Origin: Parelaphostrongylus tenuis
Taxonomy: Eukaryota > Nematoda > Chromadorea > Rhabditida > Metastrongylidae
Reading direction: 5' to 3'
NCBI GenBank assembly: GCA_019055375.1
Contig: JAHQIW010004456.1
Location: 21,936-85,935, forward strand
DNA: 64,000 bases
Each line of letters begins with the position of its first letter. Position 1 is the stretch's first letter. The notes beneath the pieces are model-generated. The model was not told where the DNA came from, searched no databases, and was given only the letters and a program-made list of their open reading frames with translations. Position numbers and translations under genes: made by a program. Positions 53,140 to 64,000 of this stretch are shown piece after piece.

Positions 53140-53460
53140 GCGACCACCAGTCCGTAGTGCCCATGTGAGTTTGGCAAGTCGTCGAGAAGGAGGTTGCTGG
53201 TTCTTTCCCTTCCCACAACAGTTCACAGCGGTTCTTTTAATCGTGTTTTTTGTGCTTTATTCAGTTGTTTTCAGTTCAATAGTTGCAATCCAATAAAAAT
53301 CTGGTGCAAGGTGGCGTGGGAGGAGATCGAGCCAGCAACCTTCTTCCCAGTTTCTTGCAGGCACTACCCTCCAGGCACTACGGACTACTCGCTGGACGCG
53401 TCGTGTTTTAGCGTTACGCGGAGGGTTGTTTACTTTCTACTGTTTTTCATTGTGTGAACA
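53140..53460. repeat. CpG-rich MITE fragment
   Basis: Contains GAGCCAGCAACCTTCTTCCC and ACTACGGACTACTCGC, shared with 20800-20890 and with 57960-58080. The ORF across it reads through the repeat and is not considered a gene. Confidence 0.5.
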
Positions 53461-54655
53461 CTTTAAATGTCGACGTGGTATTACTTAGGGCAGATAGAAG
53501 AAGAAGGGACATGAACAAAAAAGAATCGAAAGTTAGCTCAGGTGAAATGTCAAAGTGATTCCCATATAACGATTTGCAACAAATACAAAAATTGATCTAT
53601 AGATTATAGTAAGATGTTATTTGAGACAGACATCTATTAAATGCATCCCAAGAAACACATGTTTCATAAGCTATTGTTTACAGCTCTATTCGCTCAAGGT
53701 TTCCAGTTAGAACAAGTAAATATCTTGCAGCATACGACATTTAATAGAACTATTATTTATAAGATGTCGCATTATATCTTGAATAACCTCAAAATAGGGA
53801 CCCGGTAATCTGCCCCCATTGATCGCAATTTCGGAGACAGTAGCGGCTCTATCACTTTAAAGTAGGAGTTTTAGGTAGCTGCACAGAGTATATGGCACTT
53901 GGATAGCTAGCCTATATATTTTATGCGGGCCGCGACCTAATTTCCATTCGTTTCTTTCTGTCGAACGTGTTGTAGAAAATCCTGATCTATTTCGAATGGT
54001 AATGAAGGTCTATTCCAAGATATTGAATTCGTTTCCAGTTGCTTACGGAGATGAGTTGACGTTGGCCACAGATATGTTCGCATATAGTTTGGCTGGTCCT
54101 CCAAGAGGTCGCTTGTATTCCCTTGCACTGTACTCCACTACTCTTTTCGTTTTTCTGTCATCTGCTGTTTGTATTATGTAATCGGCCAATCTGTCTCGCT
54201 ACTGGTGCATGTATTTGTGGATCTCGAAGATAGTATAGTTTTGGAAATTGAAATGAAATCATTCAAGTACCTTTGTGGGGAGCGCACACTAAACGACTGC
54301 ATTGAAAAGGTGAGCACTGAGTTCAGAATCCGCTATTTGCTTGGTGACTTTTTTAAAAGGCTCAAATACGGCCCATGTTGCTACCCTCTCATGTCTGAAT
54401 CTACGTTCATGCTCTTCTCCATGTTTATCTACCATCCAATGTACACGTCAGAGGTGGTCTGCGTGATCAGAGAGTCGTCGAACTCGATTTTTCACCTTCG
54501 CATCATCTATTCTTTATAAATTGAGACATCTCTGTTCACGAGTATACATTTGTTTCCACTTCGATGAGTTCACTGAGCATCATCTGCTTCACTTATGCAC
54601 CTCGAAAAGACAACGATGTGGTTCATCCGCAGAACAAATGTTCAATAGATTTCCA
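53460..54655. other. No gene confidently recognised
   Basis: An ORF at 54169-54519 on the + strand has a short SFKYLCGERTLNDCIEK stretch that resembles the FxYLGS region of retrotransposon RT proteins, but the resemblance is too short to assign. Nothing else is supported. Confidence 0.3.
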
Positions 54656-55240
54656 TTAATATGAATGCCCTTTTCGTCACAATCGAGCGATTTTGATATC
54701 AGAAGCAGTGTCCCAGAGAACAGTTTTCGCCGGTATAGTGTCGCCCTGTCGAAGCTCTATTCTCATGGATATGCTGGAATCGATGGAAGGGCTATAATTT
54801 TGCGTGCACTATTGATGCAAGTCCTCCAACGTTTGTCTATACTACGGGACTTACAACTTGTTCAAAAAGATTCCATTTGTGTTGACGCTGTCAAACGCTT
54901 TCTCATGGGCGATAATGGTGGGGACAAGAGGTAGGGTATTTCAACAAACTTCAACGACCCGTGGCACGGTTTGGAAATAATCATGCAGCATAATAAATTT
55001 CCAAGTTCTGCTTGTACAGCTGACTGTCTGTAATCAAATATTTTCGATATGCTTGAAAGGTGATCTCTGTAAACAGATTGTAGAGCTCACTGAACAAGCA
55101 TAATAAGTGGTAGTCGCAAAGATCCCTTCTGAGGCACTTTTTGAATAAGGCGACTGTGCAAGAAGTCGTTCACTAATCTTGGTTTACTTTTTCTGAGGAT
55201 GGCATGCGCTGCGAGAAGTACATGTACAGTATGGCCTGCA
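54655..55240 (-). mobile_element. RTE retrotransposon fragment, RT domain
   Basis: On the - strand, in broken frames, it reads TVALFKKCLRRD (about 55150), CLFSELYNLFTEI, IAHEKAFDSVNTNGIFLNKL (about 54900-54840), ELRQGDTIPAK (about 54750) and KSLDCDEKGIHIN. These are the standard RT blocks of RTE elements (AFDSV and RQGDTI). It is clearly different in sequence from the 24.4 and 45 kb copies and represents another RTE subfamily. Confidence 0.7.
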
Positions 55241-55853
55241 GCTTTAAGTAAGTCGACGTAATATTAGCAAGTCTTCAAACTGCGCCTTTCCTCATGCTTT
55301 TTACCGCAACTCAAACTTCACAGAAATGAATCCAGAGCGTTATCCTCCAGCGCAAATTGAGGAGTCCTAGACGAGGGTCACAGAAGAGGATTATTGCTAT
55401 CAATTTCACGTTATCAACTTAATCTGGTAGCGTGTTTAAAATTAGGTCATCAGAGTGGGCAGCGGAACACAAAAGTTGCAAATTCCTTGTAGCTGCCTAA
55501 TGCAGTCATTTCAGATGGAAAGTGAAAATTGACAAACACAAGTATAAAAGTCTGTGAACGATTAATCATTGTCTCAGCACTGAACTTTGTCTTTAAGTGA
55601 AGACATTCCAAACTTTACATCTTTTCTCTACAGAGCCAGCTCAATGTTTCCTTTAAGCCACCGATCTCCAGTTCAATTTGCTATTATCTAATTTTAATCA
55701 TTAAAACTCTTCTTATCTTGTTTGATTATCTATAATCCTTCTACCAGCATCGGTTACTGATGTGCTCCATGTATAGTCAAGCGTATATAAAACTTTGGCG
55801 AGCATATCTGCGTTATTACATCAGTCAACTTTCCTTTGATTCAATTTTTGCAG

Positions 55854-56067
55854 AAGCATTTGTAATCGATTAAGATTTGAAAGGGAGAAATGTGTCGGCG
55901 TAAAGGAAACGCTGAGAAGTATTGATGAAAATCTCAGGTCAGATTCACCACCTGCCATACCACAATCGAAGGGTAAAAACGGGAAAAGAATACGGAAGAA
56001 GCCAAAATTGTCACGAATGAAGGAAGAAAGAAACAATGGCTGCAACGTGCTTGCCAGACTAGTCCGA
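55854..56067 (+). CDS. Tandem Lys/Glu-rich exon, copy A
   Basis: Between TTTTTGCAG and GTGAGT. It encodes ICNRLRFEREKCVGVKETLR, then SIDENLRSDSPPAIPQSKGK, NGKRIRKKPKLSRMKEERN and NGCNVLARLVR. It is highly basic and probably disordered or coiled. It is homologous to copies B to D downstream (shared KETLRS, SP-A-Q and basic segments and the same position of the donor). Neither the family nor the rest of the gene is recognised. Confidence 0.6.
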
Positions 56068-56149
56068 GTGAGTCTGTTCGGTTGATATTTTTACACTACA
56101 CACCCAAGGTCAATTCACAAGTCATAGAAATTATCTCACAAAGTACACT

Positions 56150-56655
56150 TTCAACACTTTGGGTAAGACTAAAACACGGCGCTAGCGCCGCCCTGCCACC
56201 GCACGCGTTGGTGAGCAGCCTCCAGTGCCGAGTGGCCATAGAAAAGAAGGTTACTGCTGAGAACACCTATCGCGACGCTTCACAGCAAAGTTTTTGGTGT
56301 GAATTACCATTGTAGATTCGTCTGTATACATAACTGGTATGGCCAAGAAATGCTTAGTTGTAAGCAATTCACTACTTTTTAGACGAACCAGACTGTTGAA
56401 TAAATGGCTCAAATGAGTAAATCGCTTGTATTACGGTATTACGCTGAGATTCGGTGTGATATGGTGTGTTAGCGATATGGTGTATACTGGACTGAAAAGA
56501 AAAATAAACTGCTGTGAAGCGTTGTGAATGAGGTATCAATCAGTGAGTTTTTTTCTGATAGCTGGCAGCACCAATTACTCCACACAATGAGCTGCTCGCC
56601 GGGGCGCGGCGTGGCTAGCGCCATGGCCTTGCTGCACTCTAAGTGTTAATGAACG
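56150..56655. mobile_element. CpG-rich MITE between exon copies A and B
   Basis: Left block ACGGCGCTAGCGCCGCCCTG (56177) and right block CGGCGTGGCTAGCGCCATGG (56607) are inverted. The middle is A/T-rich and includes GATATGGTGTGTTAGCGATA. The same element, diverged, sits at 57575-58070 between exon copies B and C, so it duplicated with the exons. Confidence 0.6.
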
Positions 56656-57292
56656 TTTACGCGGGTGTCTACACTTGACAAAGCGGCTTTCAAGAAGACA
56701 ATTTCATCAAAACTTCATCCATCAATTTTGGATATGGCATACCAATCTTGGACCAATTTTTTATAAAAAAAAAACGGACATATTAACAGTGAATTTCATT
56801 TCATTGGTTCTGAATACATCGTTATAGAACTTCGATATATTACCACAGACTTTATTATTGAGCCTCTTCGAGGTTTGGTGTTGCATGTTAATCATATACA
56901 TATGTTCAAACGGTTTCTCCGTCTCCTCAGTACCACTCGCCCCTGATAATATTGATAGATCTGTAGCGAAATTTTAAAAATCAGTAGAATGAAAGGCAAT
57001 ATTATATGATGACAGCCGCAAAACATCAGTTGGAAAAAATAACGCTGCAACACGTGACATTTCATTTATGAACATTGTGCCATGTTTACCCTTTGGCATA
57101 GAGCGGGTAGTGCTAATGAGACGGGCGAATCGGGAATATTTAAGCGTACGTATACCATGCTATACCAAACCTCAAAAAAGGCTCTTTAAAGAAGTCTGTA
57201 GAAATATATCGAAAAAAGCGAACAGTTCTGTAAGGTAATTTTCAACATTCCTGCCAAAGTCTAGTGAAAGTCAGTCTTCCTTTATATTACAG

Positions 57293-57469
57293 AACGATTC
57301 ATATGGAGAAAGGCGGGCTGACTAAGCAGGTGAAAATCTCAAGTAAGCAACACTAGCTGCCTCACTAAAATCGCCTTCAAAGGAAAAAGAATAGTGGAGA
57401 AGTCAAAATTATCATGATTGAAGCGGAAGAAGAAATAATGGAGGCAACATGCTTGCCAGACTACTCCAA
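57293..57469 (+). pseudogene. Tandem Lys/Glu-rich exon, copy B (decayed)
   Basis: It keeps a TATTACAG acceptor and a GTGAGT donor and aligns with copy A, but has in-frame stops in all frames near its start (for example TGACTAA at about 57320). It is an inactivated copy. Confidence 0.6.
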
Positions 57470-57574
57470 GTGAGTCCATTCACTCAATATTTGCAAACTA
57501 TACACCATAAGTTCATTTCACAGATCATACAAATTACCCCACAAACTACACTTTCAACAATTTGGGTAAGACTA

Positions 57575-58075
57575 GGATCAATGCGCTAGCCCGCCCTGCC
57601 ACAGCACGTGGCGGCAAGCAGTCTGCACTACCAAGCGGTTAGTGATGCCGGTCACGTCATTGAAAGGAAAGTCACTGGTGCGATCACCTATCGCGAAACT
57701 TTACAACAAACTTTACAGCAGACTTCTTCGTGTCAACTACTATTGAAGATTTCTCTATATACGTAGTTAGTATGGCAAAAAAAAAGCTCGGTTGTTGACA
57801 TTTCACTACTTTGTTACACGGAGCAAATTCTTGAATAATCGCTCGGAAGATTAAATCAATCGTATTACACTATAACGTTGGGATTCGGTGTGATATGGCA
57901 TGTGTTAGTGATATGGTGTATATTGGACCGAGAAGAAAGTGGAGCTGCTGTAAATCGTCGTGAAAGCAGATTCAACCAACACCTTCCTTCTCGATGGCCG
58001 GCATCGCCAAGTACTCGGCACGGTTGGGGCTCGCGCGAGCGCGGCAGTGCTAGCGCCGTGACTCAGTTGTACCCA
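57575..58075. mobile_element. CpG-rich MITE between exon copies B and C
   Basis: A diverged duplicate of 56150-56655, with ATGCGCTAGCCCGCCCTGCC on the left and GCAGTGCTAGCGCCGTGACT on the right. The internal GATTCGGTGTGATATGGCAT matches 56450-56465. Confidence 0.6.
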
Positions 58076-58744
58076 AAATGTTAATCAACGTTTTCGCGGG
58101 TGTTTACACATGACAAAGCGGTTTTGACCAAGATGAACTCGTCGAAACTTCACTCATCAATTTTGATTAGGGAATACTAATCTCGCGCAAGCTTTGTAAC
58201 AAAAAGCGGGTATACGAACATTGCCTTTCATTCCAGTGATATTGAAAACTTTCTTATAGAACTTCGATAACTTATATACCTTGACATAGAGCTTCCGCAG
58301 ACTTTATTAATGAGCCTTTTCGAGGTTTGGTGCTGCATGCTGATGAGATACGTACGTTTTAACGGTTTCGCTCGTCTCAACGGTAGCACAAGCCTCATGC
58401 TATTAGCAGTTCTATAACGAGGTTTTCGGAAATCAGTGGAACGAAAGGCAATGTTTATATGATGACAGCCTCATAACATCAACGGAAAAAAAGGGCTGCA
58501 ACACGTGACATTCCATTTATTAACAATGTGACATGTTTAACCTTTGCTACTACTAGCATGGTGCGCATTATACTAATGAGACTAGCGAAAGCGTCTAAAT
58601 GTAAGTATACATTGCGATACGAAATCTCAAAAAGGCTCAATAAAAAAGTCTTTGAAAATATATCGCAAAATGCGAATAGTTCGTAAGATAATTTTCATCA
58701 TTCGTGAAAAGTTCAAAGAACATCAGTCTTCCTCTATATTACAG

Positions 58745-58903
58745 AGCGATTCATTTGCAAAAGAAACGCTAAGAAGCACAAAAGGAAATTATAAGTTAGC
58801 GTCACCAGCTGCCACAGCACAGTCACCTCAAGAAATAGAGAATCAGGAGAAAGATGACGAAGAGGCGAAAAGTGCAGTGGATGAAGCGAAAATAATTGAC
58901 TAA
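58745..58903 (+). CDS. Tandem Lys/Glu-rich exon, copy C (terminal)
   Basis: After TATTACAG it encodes SDSFAKETLRSTKGNYKLAS, then PAATAQSPQEIENQEKDDEE and AKSAVDEAKIID with a TAA stop. AATAAA at about 58970-58975 suggests a real 3' end. Unlike copy A it is acidic at its end. KETLRS and SPA-TAQS align with copy A. Confidence 0.6.
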   Translation, partial: SDSFAKETLRSTKGNYKLASPAATAQSPQEIENQEKDDEEAKSAVDEAKIID

Positions 58904-59287
58904 AAATACTTTCCAAATGCTTTGTAAATGCTGTCGTATTTATTGTCAACATTGTCAAGTCGGAAGTGAAATAAAGTCAGAGAAAAAGCTACATCTCAGT
59001 ACCTCTAACTGATCTGCTTTTTAATCCTTGACATTGTAAATAAGAAAAAGAGTTTTTGCAGTGGGGTCCATTTTCGGTAAAAATCGCGAAACACTGTCTC
59101 CACTGCTCTCACAAGTGAAATTTTTGAGAAGTAGGAACTCCATAGCTGTGTATGAAGTGTAGGCAACTTGGACCTCCTCCAAGGGATCGCAACAAATCGT
59201 CGTTATTTCCTTAGGATTGTCGACATTGTTCCAGCTTTGAAGCAGTTCATAACGATCATAATCATAGTTCTTTCAAATTATTCTCAG

Positions 59288-59420
59288 AGTCACCAGCTGT
59301 CACATTACAATTTTCTTAAAAAAAGAGAAGCAGGAGAAAATCAGGAAAGAGGCTAAAGGTGCGGTGATCGAGGAAAAAGAAAACTTCGGCGGAAACGCGA
59401 TTGCAGAACTGATAGCCAAA
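59288..59420 (+). CDS. Tandem Lys/Glu-rich exon, copy D
   Basis: After ATTCTCAG the open frame (entry phase 2) reads VTSCHITIFLKKEKQEKIRK, then EAKGAVIEEKENFGGNAIAE and LIAK before GTGAGT. The KEKQEKIRKEAKG and ENFGGNAIAELIAK parts align with NGKRIRKKPKL and RNNGCNVLARLVR of copy A. An A7 run early in the exon could hide an indel. A mariner remnant follows immediately. Confidence 0.55.
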
Positions 59421-59489
59421 GTGAGTTTATTCGTGCAATATTTCTAAGCTATACGCTAGAACTCCATTTGTTAGATCGTTTGATAAGTC

Positions 59490-59815
59490 GTGGGACTAGA
59501 GAAATGGACACCAGAATTATTAACCAGAAGTGAGTAAAATTGTACGATTTTAGTGTTATTTAATTACGCAGTTTCTTCCGGGTATTTTGGTGTAGAACCT
59601 GTTTGTATGAACTTTATAATGGAGCCGTCGTGGGAACAAATTCGCTTGCAGCTTATGCACGAATGGCGTGTAGAGGAAAATACTAATGAAGCGGCACGAA
59701 AGATCAATGGAGCTTCCGGTAGATTGCCCGAATGCGACCGATCGTCCAGACTGTTCTCTCCAGCTTTAAACTTTGCAAAGCACTTGGACCAAGTTACAGA
59801 TTGTTGAAGATTACT
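59490..59815. mobile_element. Mariner-derived palindrome, third copy
   Basis: The + strand reads MEPSWEQIRLQLMHEWRVEE then NTNEAARKINGASG (mariner N-terminus). From 59720 onward the - strand reads CFAKFKAGENSLDDRSHSG, the part that normally follows, in the opposite direction. As at 0.9-1.4 and 29.6-30.1 kb, two 5' pieces face each other. The right arm is truncated. Confidence 0.7.
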
Positions 59816-59829
59816 GTAAATAAATTATA

Positions 59830-60190
59830 TACATCGATCCGGTTGTGTTACGATATCACTATATGAAATGTTTTGTGATATGGTGTGGCAGTGATTGGAG
59901 CATACTATAGTGTAAACAAAAAGATGGCATCATAAAAAAAAAAAAACAAACTGAAGTGTTGTGATGCGAAATCGCAGCAGCAACCTTCTAATCTTTTTCC
60001 CGATGGACTGTTGCCCAGTGAGAGAGAGGAGTGAGACAGACAGTGATTGCCATGCTGAGAATAGAGTTGTAGAGTCGCAGAGGAATGGGCGAGGGAGTGG
60101 AGCCGTTTCTACGCTGGGTTAGAGGAAGTGGAGTAATTCCCAGCAGGGATGAGAGCCCTTTCCTGCTATACACGCCTATTTTGGATCCAG
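59830..60190. repeat. CpG-rich MITE fragment
   Basis: Contains GTGATATGGTGTGGCAGTGA and CAGCAGCAACCTTCTAATC, shared with the MITEs at 56.45, 57.88 and 53.3 kb. No gene. Confidence 0.45.
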
Positions 60191-60749
60191 GGAAGTCAAG
60201 CGGTTGAGATGGAGCTGATAAATCCGCTAGCTACTTATGCATAGATGCCTCATAGGGAAAATGCTAGTGAATCAGTGCGCAAGCTTTACCCTTTAGGGAC
60301 AGCAATTGGTCGGTCGCACAACTCAACTCGCAAGAGTTCGCGATTCTCGTTATTCAATAAGATATTTTCTTCCATTTGGAAAGTGAAACGTAATGTTTTT
60401 TGTGTTACATGCTTTTCGTGCATATATAGCTTTTCTGTTCGATAGAGACTTTGGATGCGAAACATAATCATCTTTTCGCTGTGATAGCATTCTATGATAA
60501 CCTTTCAAAGAGTCAGTTATTACAGCATGGAGTTTTCGGAGATTTGGGCTGTCGAATGATTAGTTAGGGTTTGGCAAAGAGCCTTATACAAGTTTGAGCT
60601 GAGCGTGTGATATAGCTTACACTTTATTTTTGCTGCAACAAAGCAATAAAAAGTTTCGAGAGATCGACTTTCCATTAACCTCTGCATCAAAGTTAATTAT
60701 CAATTAGAGTATGAAAATTTAGCTTTTCTGTCACGAAGTTGGTAGAAGT

Positions 60750-60775
60750 CGTTGTTGTTGTTGTTGTTGATCTCT
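60750..60775. repeat. (GTT)n microsatellite
   Basis: A short run of GTT repeats directly next to the PLE terminus at 60.8 kb. Microsatellites next to retroelement ends are common. Confidence 0.8.
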
Positions 60776-60799
60776 GTAGATAGGTCGCTGTGCGGATTG

Positions 60800-61145
60800 C
60801 AGGCTGACTTTTCACCGACATCGCCTTCTTCAGAGCCTGGACGTACGCTGTTTTCGATATATGTATGAGCTAGTAATCAGACCGATGCATAGGCACCGCC
60901 CCTCGGAACAAGTCAGAATATCAAGCGCATGTATGATGCTTGGTCTCGTGTTACAGTGAAGCACTCATCCCTACGGTTCATATTGGGTTTTTAGCGTTTA
61001 TACGGAGCGCTTCGAAAGTTTTGCGTGTTGATGTTTTGGAGTCCCGAACCAGGGTTTCGACAGTTACATCAAAATCATTATTGCTGTGTTTTTGTGCCCT
61101 GTGTAGACCTAGAGGTTTGTTTGTACCAACCTCTCACAGGCTGAA
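60800..61145 (-). mobile_element. Penelope-like element 3' end
   Basis: The - strand (61135-60960) reads RPLGLHRAQKHSNNDFDVTV, then ETLVRDSKTSTRKTFEALRI and NAKNP, the C-terminal end of a PLE GIY-YIG nuclease, related to 2212-2440. About 110 bases further (60850-60805) the - strand has GGCTCTGAAGAAGGCGATGT then CGGTGAAAAGTCAGCC, the hammerhead-like terminus with a changed stem. The RT part is missing. Confidence 0.75.
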
Positions 61146-61329
61146 AAGTTAAGTTTCCATAATTGAATTGGTAATAAAGAAGATTTTTCAAAATATAACA
61201 TATTCTTGAAATCGTAAAAGTTTAAGCTTCTGAGTGATTATCAGATCTTTGAGACAAGTTTGTCCAGTGAGAAAGGCTTTCAAACAATCGTTCAGTGGTA
61301 CGCGTCGCTCCTTAGGAGTTAAGGGAGCA

Positions 61330-61600
61330 CATATAAACTGCTTGAGCGTGATTGATCCTCCGGACAGTTCTCCCCACTTTTGAACTTCGCGAACCACTTT
61401 CTAGCCGTCCTTTCTTGTGCAACCGTATCATCGACCCAATCTCTACCAATGTTACGCTCCGCTCCACTGGACTGTTTCCCCTATGCGCTATGCTCCATCT
61501 TAAACCCAATATAAGCAAATTGTATGCCAAAATGTTCTCGAGAAAACGCGCAATTAAGCGAAGCTAAAATCACGTAATTTTAATTACTTTGGTCAATAAA
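61330..61600 (-). mobile_element. Mariner fragment, transposase N-terminus
   Basis: On the - strand, beginning near 61496 with MEHSA, it encodes degenerate mariner sequence: GRDWVDDTVAQERTARKWFA (about 61450-61400) and KFKSGENCPEDQS. Upstream on the - strand is the short leader seen in the other mariners (for example ACATTTTGGCATACAATTTG). The catalytic half is absent. Confidence 0.65.
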
Positions 61601-61854
61601 TTTAGTATTTATTGGTTTATGGAAAAACTTACGCGATCACCTAAATTTGGAATCCGTATATCATTAGGAATTCATAAGGTTCAGACTCAGAGATTTCAGG
61701 TTTTTTGGTTTGCCTATTTTTTCTCAGAATTCTTTCAGTTCAAGCTTTTTTCAGTTTTTCAGTACGAGCTATGAAATCTAGAAATAAACGACAGCTCTGC
61801 TAAGAATGGTTAATGAGCCATCTGACCTATTTGGTCTAAACGTGGCAACAGAGC

Positions 61855-61920
61855 GCGCAGCACCCATGGTGCAATGGTAGCGGGCGCCCTCGAAAGGGTC
61901 AATTGTGGGTTCATCTTGCC
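61855..61920 (+). repeat. tRNA-like sequence
   Basis: AGCACCCATGGTGCAATGGT followed by AGCGGGCGCCCTCG and GTGGGTTCATCTTG has A-box and B-box-like parts. It does not fold as a canonical tRNA by eye and is read as a SINE head. Confidence 0.4.
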
Positions 61921-62074
61921 GTCTTGCACGTCATTTAAAACTCTCGGTCGCAGTCGATTCCATTAAGCTTCGTCGACTTTGTGGAAATCTGCATCTAAAA
62001 CAATTTACGTGATGTCTGAAGGTAGTAACCGTAGGATTCGGCTAGATTTACCTCTAATTTTTTTTTATAATGGA

Positions 62075-62170
62075 TGCGATCTCAAGTGGCTTCGGACCCG
62101 CGATTGCCAATGTCTTTGGTGGCTCAGGTTTTAACCATTGCGCCATCAAGCTCATCGCCATGTTCACCTT
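62075..62170 (-). repeat. tRNA-like sequence
   Basis: On the - strand GAGCTTGATGGCGCAATGGT, then AAAACCTGAGCC and a B-box-like GCGGGTCCGAAGCC. It is a decayed tRNA-derived repeat, not a gene. Confidence 0.4.
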
Positions 62171-62469
62171 TCTTTCAGCCTTTTTTTTTAGCTCATCGGT
62201 CTTATCAGCTCGTTTTTTATTTTTATTATTATTTTTCGCAACTATTTCTCGTCATTTCAGCAATAGAATTCTCATGAATGTCATCGATTACACGGTCCGC
62301 TAAACGATTTATAAATCGCGATCCACATAATCTTGACATGCTCGGCACCTCGGCTGTGAAATCGAGATCGTCAAAGAGAAACGAAGTTTCTTCTGTAAGT
62401 ACATCAGTGTTCATACTTCGTGTTTAGTCTCAATGCTTTCGAAACCTCATGCACCCGCAAATATATGCT

Positions 62470-62860
62470 GCTTTTCTAGAGGCCTTTCTCATAAGAAAAA
62501 ATATCTTTCTTAGACTTATAGTAACCTCTATTAAGCTTTGCCCCTAAGGGACGACGTGTAGCGGCCGAGTATACGATAGTTTTGAAAGCCTTTCTTCTCT
62601 CCGGACAAGCCTTTCTCTTAGGTACTTCAATCATTCAAAAGCTTAGATCTCTGCAGTTTCAGCAATATGTTTCTTTTTTGGGAAAGCCTTTTCATCACGT
62701 TGCAGCAAAGGAAATAAAATTATGTTTCACATCCAGCTTGCTTTATGTGCTCTGCGAGGGCTTCGATACGGCTCTTCGTAAAGCTTGTATAGATAACTCG
62801 CTAGCCCGAATCTCAAGGATTTTGGTGCTGTAATTAGTTTTTCGAGAGGTTATCATAGAA
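62470..62860. repeat. Dispersed repeat units
   Basis: About three units of the family seen at 13.74 kb, with 'gaaagcctttcttctctccg' and 'gcaaaggaaataaaattatg' parts. No exon supported. Confidence 0.5.
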
Positions 62861-63136
62861 AGGTGTAAGAACGAAAAGAAGATTACGTTTTGCACTCGAA
62901 CTTTTTATCGTACAGAAAGGTCATGTATGCGCGAAAAACATATGACCATGTAGAGAAAAATCATAGAGTATCACAGTGACTTAAAAATTCTAAGATTTTA
63001 CTTTCCAAACGAATGAGCAAATCCTGACTGAATAACTAAGGTTGCGCGCCGCTTGCTAATCATGCTGCATGGCCTACCAACTGTCGTCACGAAAGGGTTA
63101 ATCTACAAGAATTGAGCGCATTTAGCAGGTGGTTAA

Positions 63137-63388
63137 CCGACTGATCTCCACGAACCCACACTGAGCGTGTCCACCAGCACGGAAACGACTGAACATTCTC
63201 TGCCCCGAATAGTCGCCGACTTAAGTAACGCTTTTCGCTGCAAGAATCGCAGCTAAGTTTTGGACTGATTCGCGTGCGGTCTCGCAACGAAATGTAGTAC
63301 TGTGGTCGGCGACAATCGGGCAGAGGAGGTGGAATCGTTCCCAAGCTGCGGATACGCTCAGTTTGGGTTCGCTGGAGTGATTCGGTTT
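63137..63388. mobile_element. Foldback element near the right edge
   Basis: The left arm 63137-63225 (AACCCACACTGAGCGTGTCC ... TAGTCGCCGAC) and right arm 63303-63388 are inverted copies of about 85 bases at roughly 80% identity, with about 80 bases between. The right arm on the - strand reads AACCCAAACTGAGCGTATCC. No coding capacity; a MITE-like hairpin. Confidence 0.75.
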
Positions 63389-64000
63389 ATGCTCCTCTGT
63401 GACACTTGCGTGATCTACAAATCGTTGATAAGTGATTCGAATCTGCGTTCCAGTCTCACCTCGCCTTCCATCTTTCCAGGCGGTGAACGGTACCGACTTG
63501 TATTGAAGATAGCAGTACTGACTTCGTTCATCGGTAGGCTCTTTCTTTTTTCACGGCATGTCACTTCAGGACCATGTTAGCTTTCAATGACCTCTGATGA
63601 TTTCTTGATAAGTTAAGTACTCAGAGTCTCTCTGGGGATTGCTCATCGTAACGTGCTTTATCCTATATGTCTCCTATTTGCTTTCAAATTTATAAAACGA
63701 ATAAAATAAGGCATATTCGAAAGTGAGAGTTATTGCAAATTTCCAACTTTAACTGGAGATTGAATTTGCATCTTACCCGTTTCTGGGTGCACGTTGCCGC
63801 TACCCCACCTAGACCACTACTTTGCCACCATTTTTCCTGCAGTACTGAGGTTCAAAGCTTTGCATGTCACTCAGGATCTTTGGATATGCCTATTCTCATT
63901 CGTTTTATGATTGTGAAAAAAGCGAAACCATATAGAATAAGGGGATAAAGATCTCTGCGTTGGCTAATTCATAGAAAGACTCTTTTCATCCGGCTTCATC
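63389..64000. other. No gene recognised at the window edge
   Basis: No supported exon, RNA or repeat was identified. A gene beginning or ending beyond 64000 cannot be excluded. Confidence 0.3.

Overview
The window looks like nuclear DNA of a nematode, most likely a strongylid (hookworm-like) parasite. The signs are short introns ending in TTTCAG or TTTTAG, very small exons, AATAAA signals just after stop codons, and a dense load of RTE-type LINEs, mariner elements, Penelope-like elements (PLEs) and foldback MITEs. No long intact ORF is host-encoded; the host genes were found by joining short exons by splice site and reading phase. The species is not identified.

Region by region. 1-3.5 kb: mariner palindrome and a PLE remnant with inverted ends. 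3.6-21.7 kb (+): one large multi-exon gene that I identify as an R3H-domain RNA-binding protein of the R3HDM/Encore type. Its acidic N-terminus, an LVRSLA motif, an LSRESS-YTD stretch, the split R3H core and a Gln/His-rich tail lie in separate exons, and introns up to about 4 kb are filled with transposon debris (RTE, mariner, MITE). 24.4-27.9 kb (-): near-full-length but frameshifted RTE retrotransposon. 31.7-35.0 kb (-): a small Lys/Glu-rich gene of three exons. 41.25-41.69 kb (-): the 3' end of a membrane-protein gene with two tiny exons. 45.0-49.4 kb (-): a second, decayed RTE copy split by about 1.3 kb of dispersed repeat. 50.2-52.7 kb: a tandem duplication carrying a possible two-TM ORF (-) and a two-exon gene 3' end (+). 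54.7-55.2 kb (-): RTE debris. 55.85-59.42 kb (+): four tandem, diverged copies of a Lys/Glu-rich exon, interleaved with CpG-rich MITEs. 59.5-64 kb: mariner, PLE, tRNA-derived repeats and a foldback element.

The host genes show no common pathway. The window is mainly a gene-poor, repeat-rich region holding one conserved RNA-binding gene and several unrecognised, probably nematode-specific genes. The most unusual recurring structures are head-to-head mariner 5' halves, PLE termini with hammerhead-like hairpins, and TIR-bounded elements with tRNA-like modules inside. Exon boundaries are inferred by eye and need transcript support.
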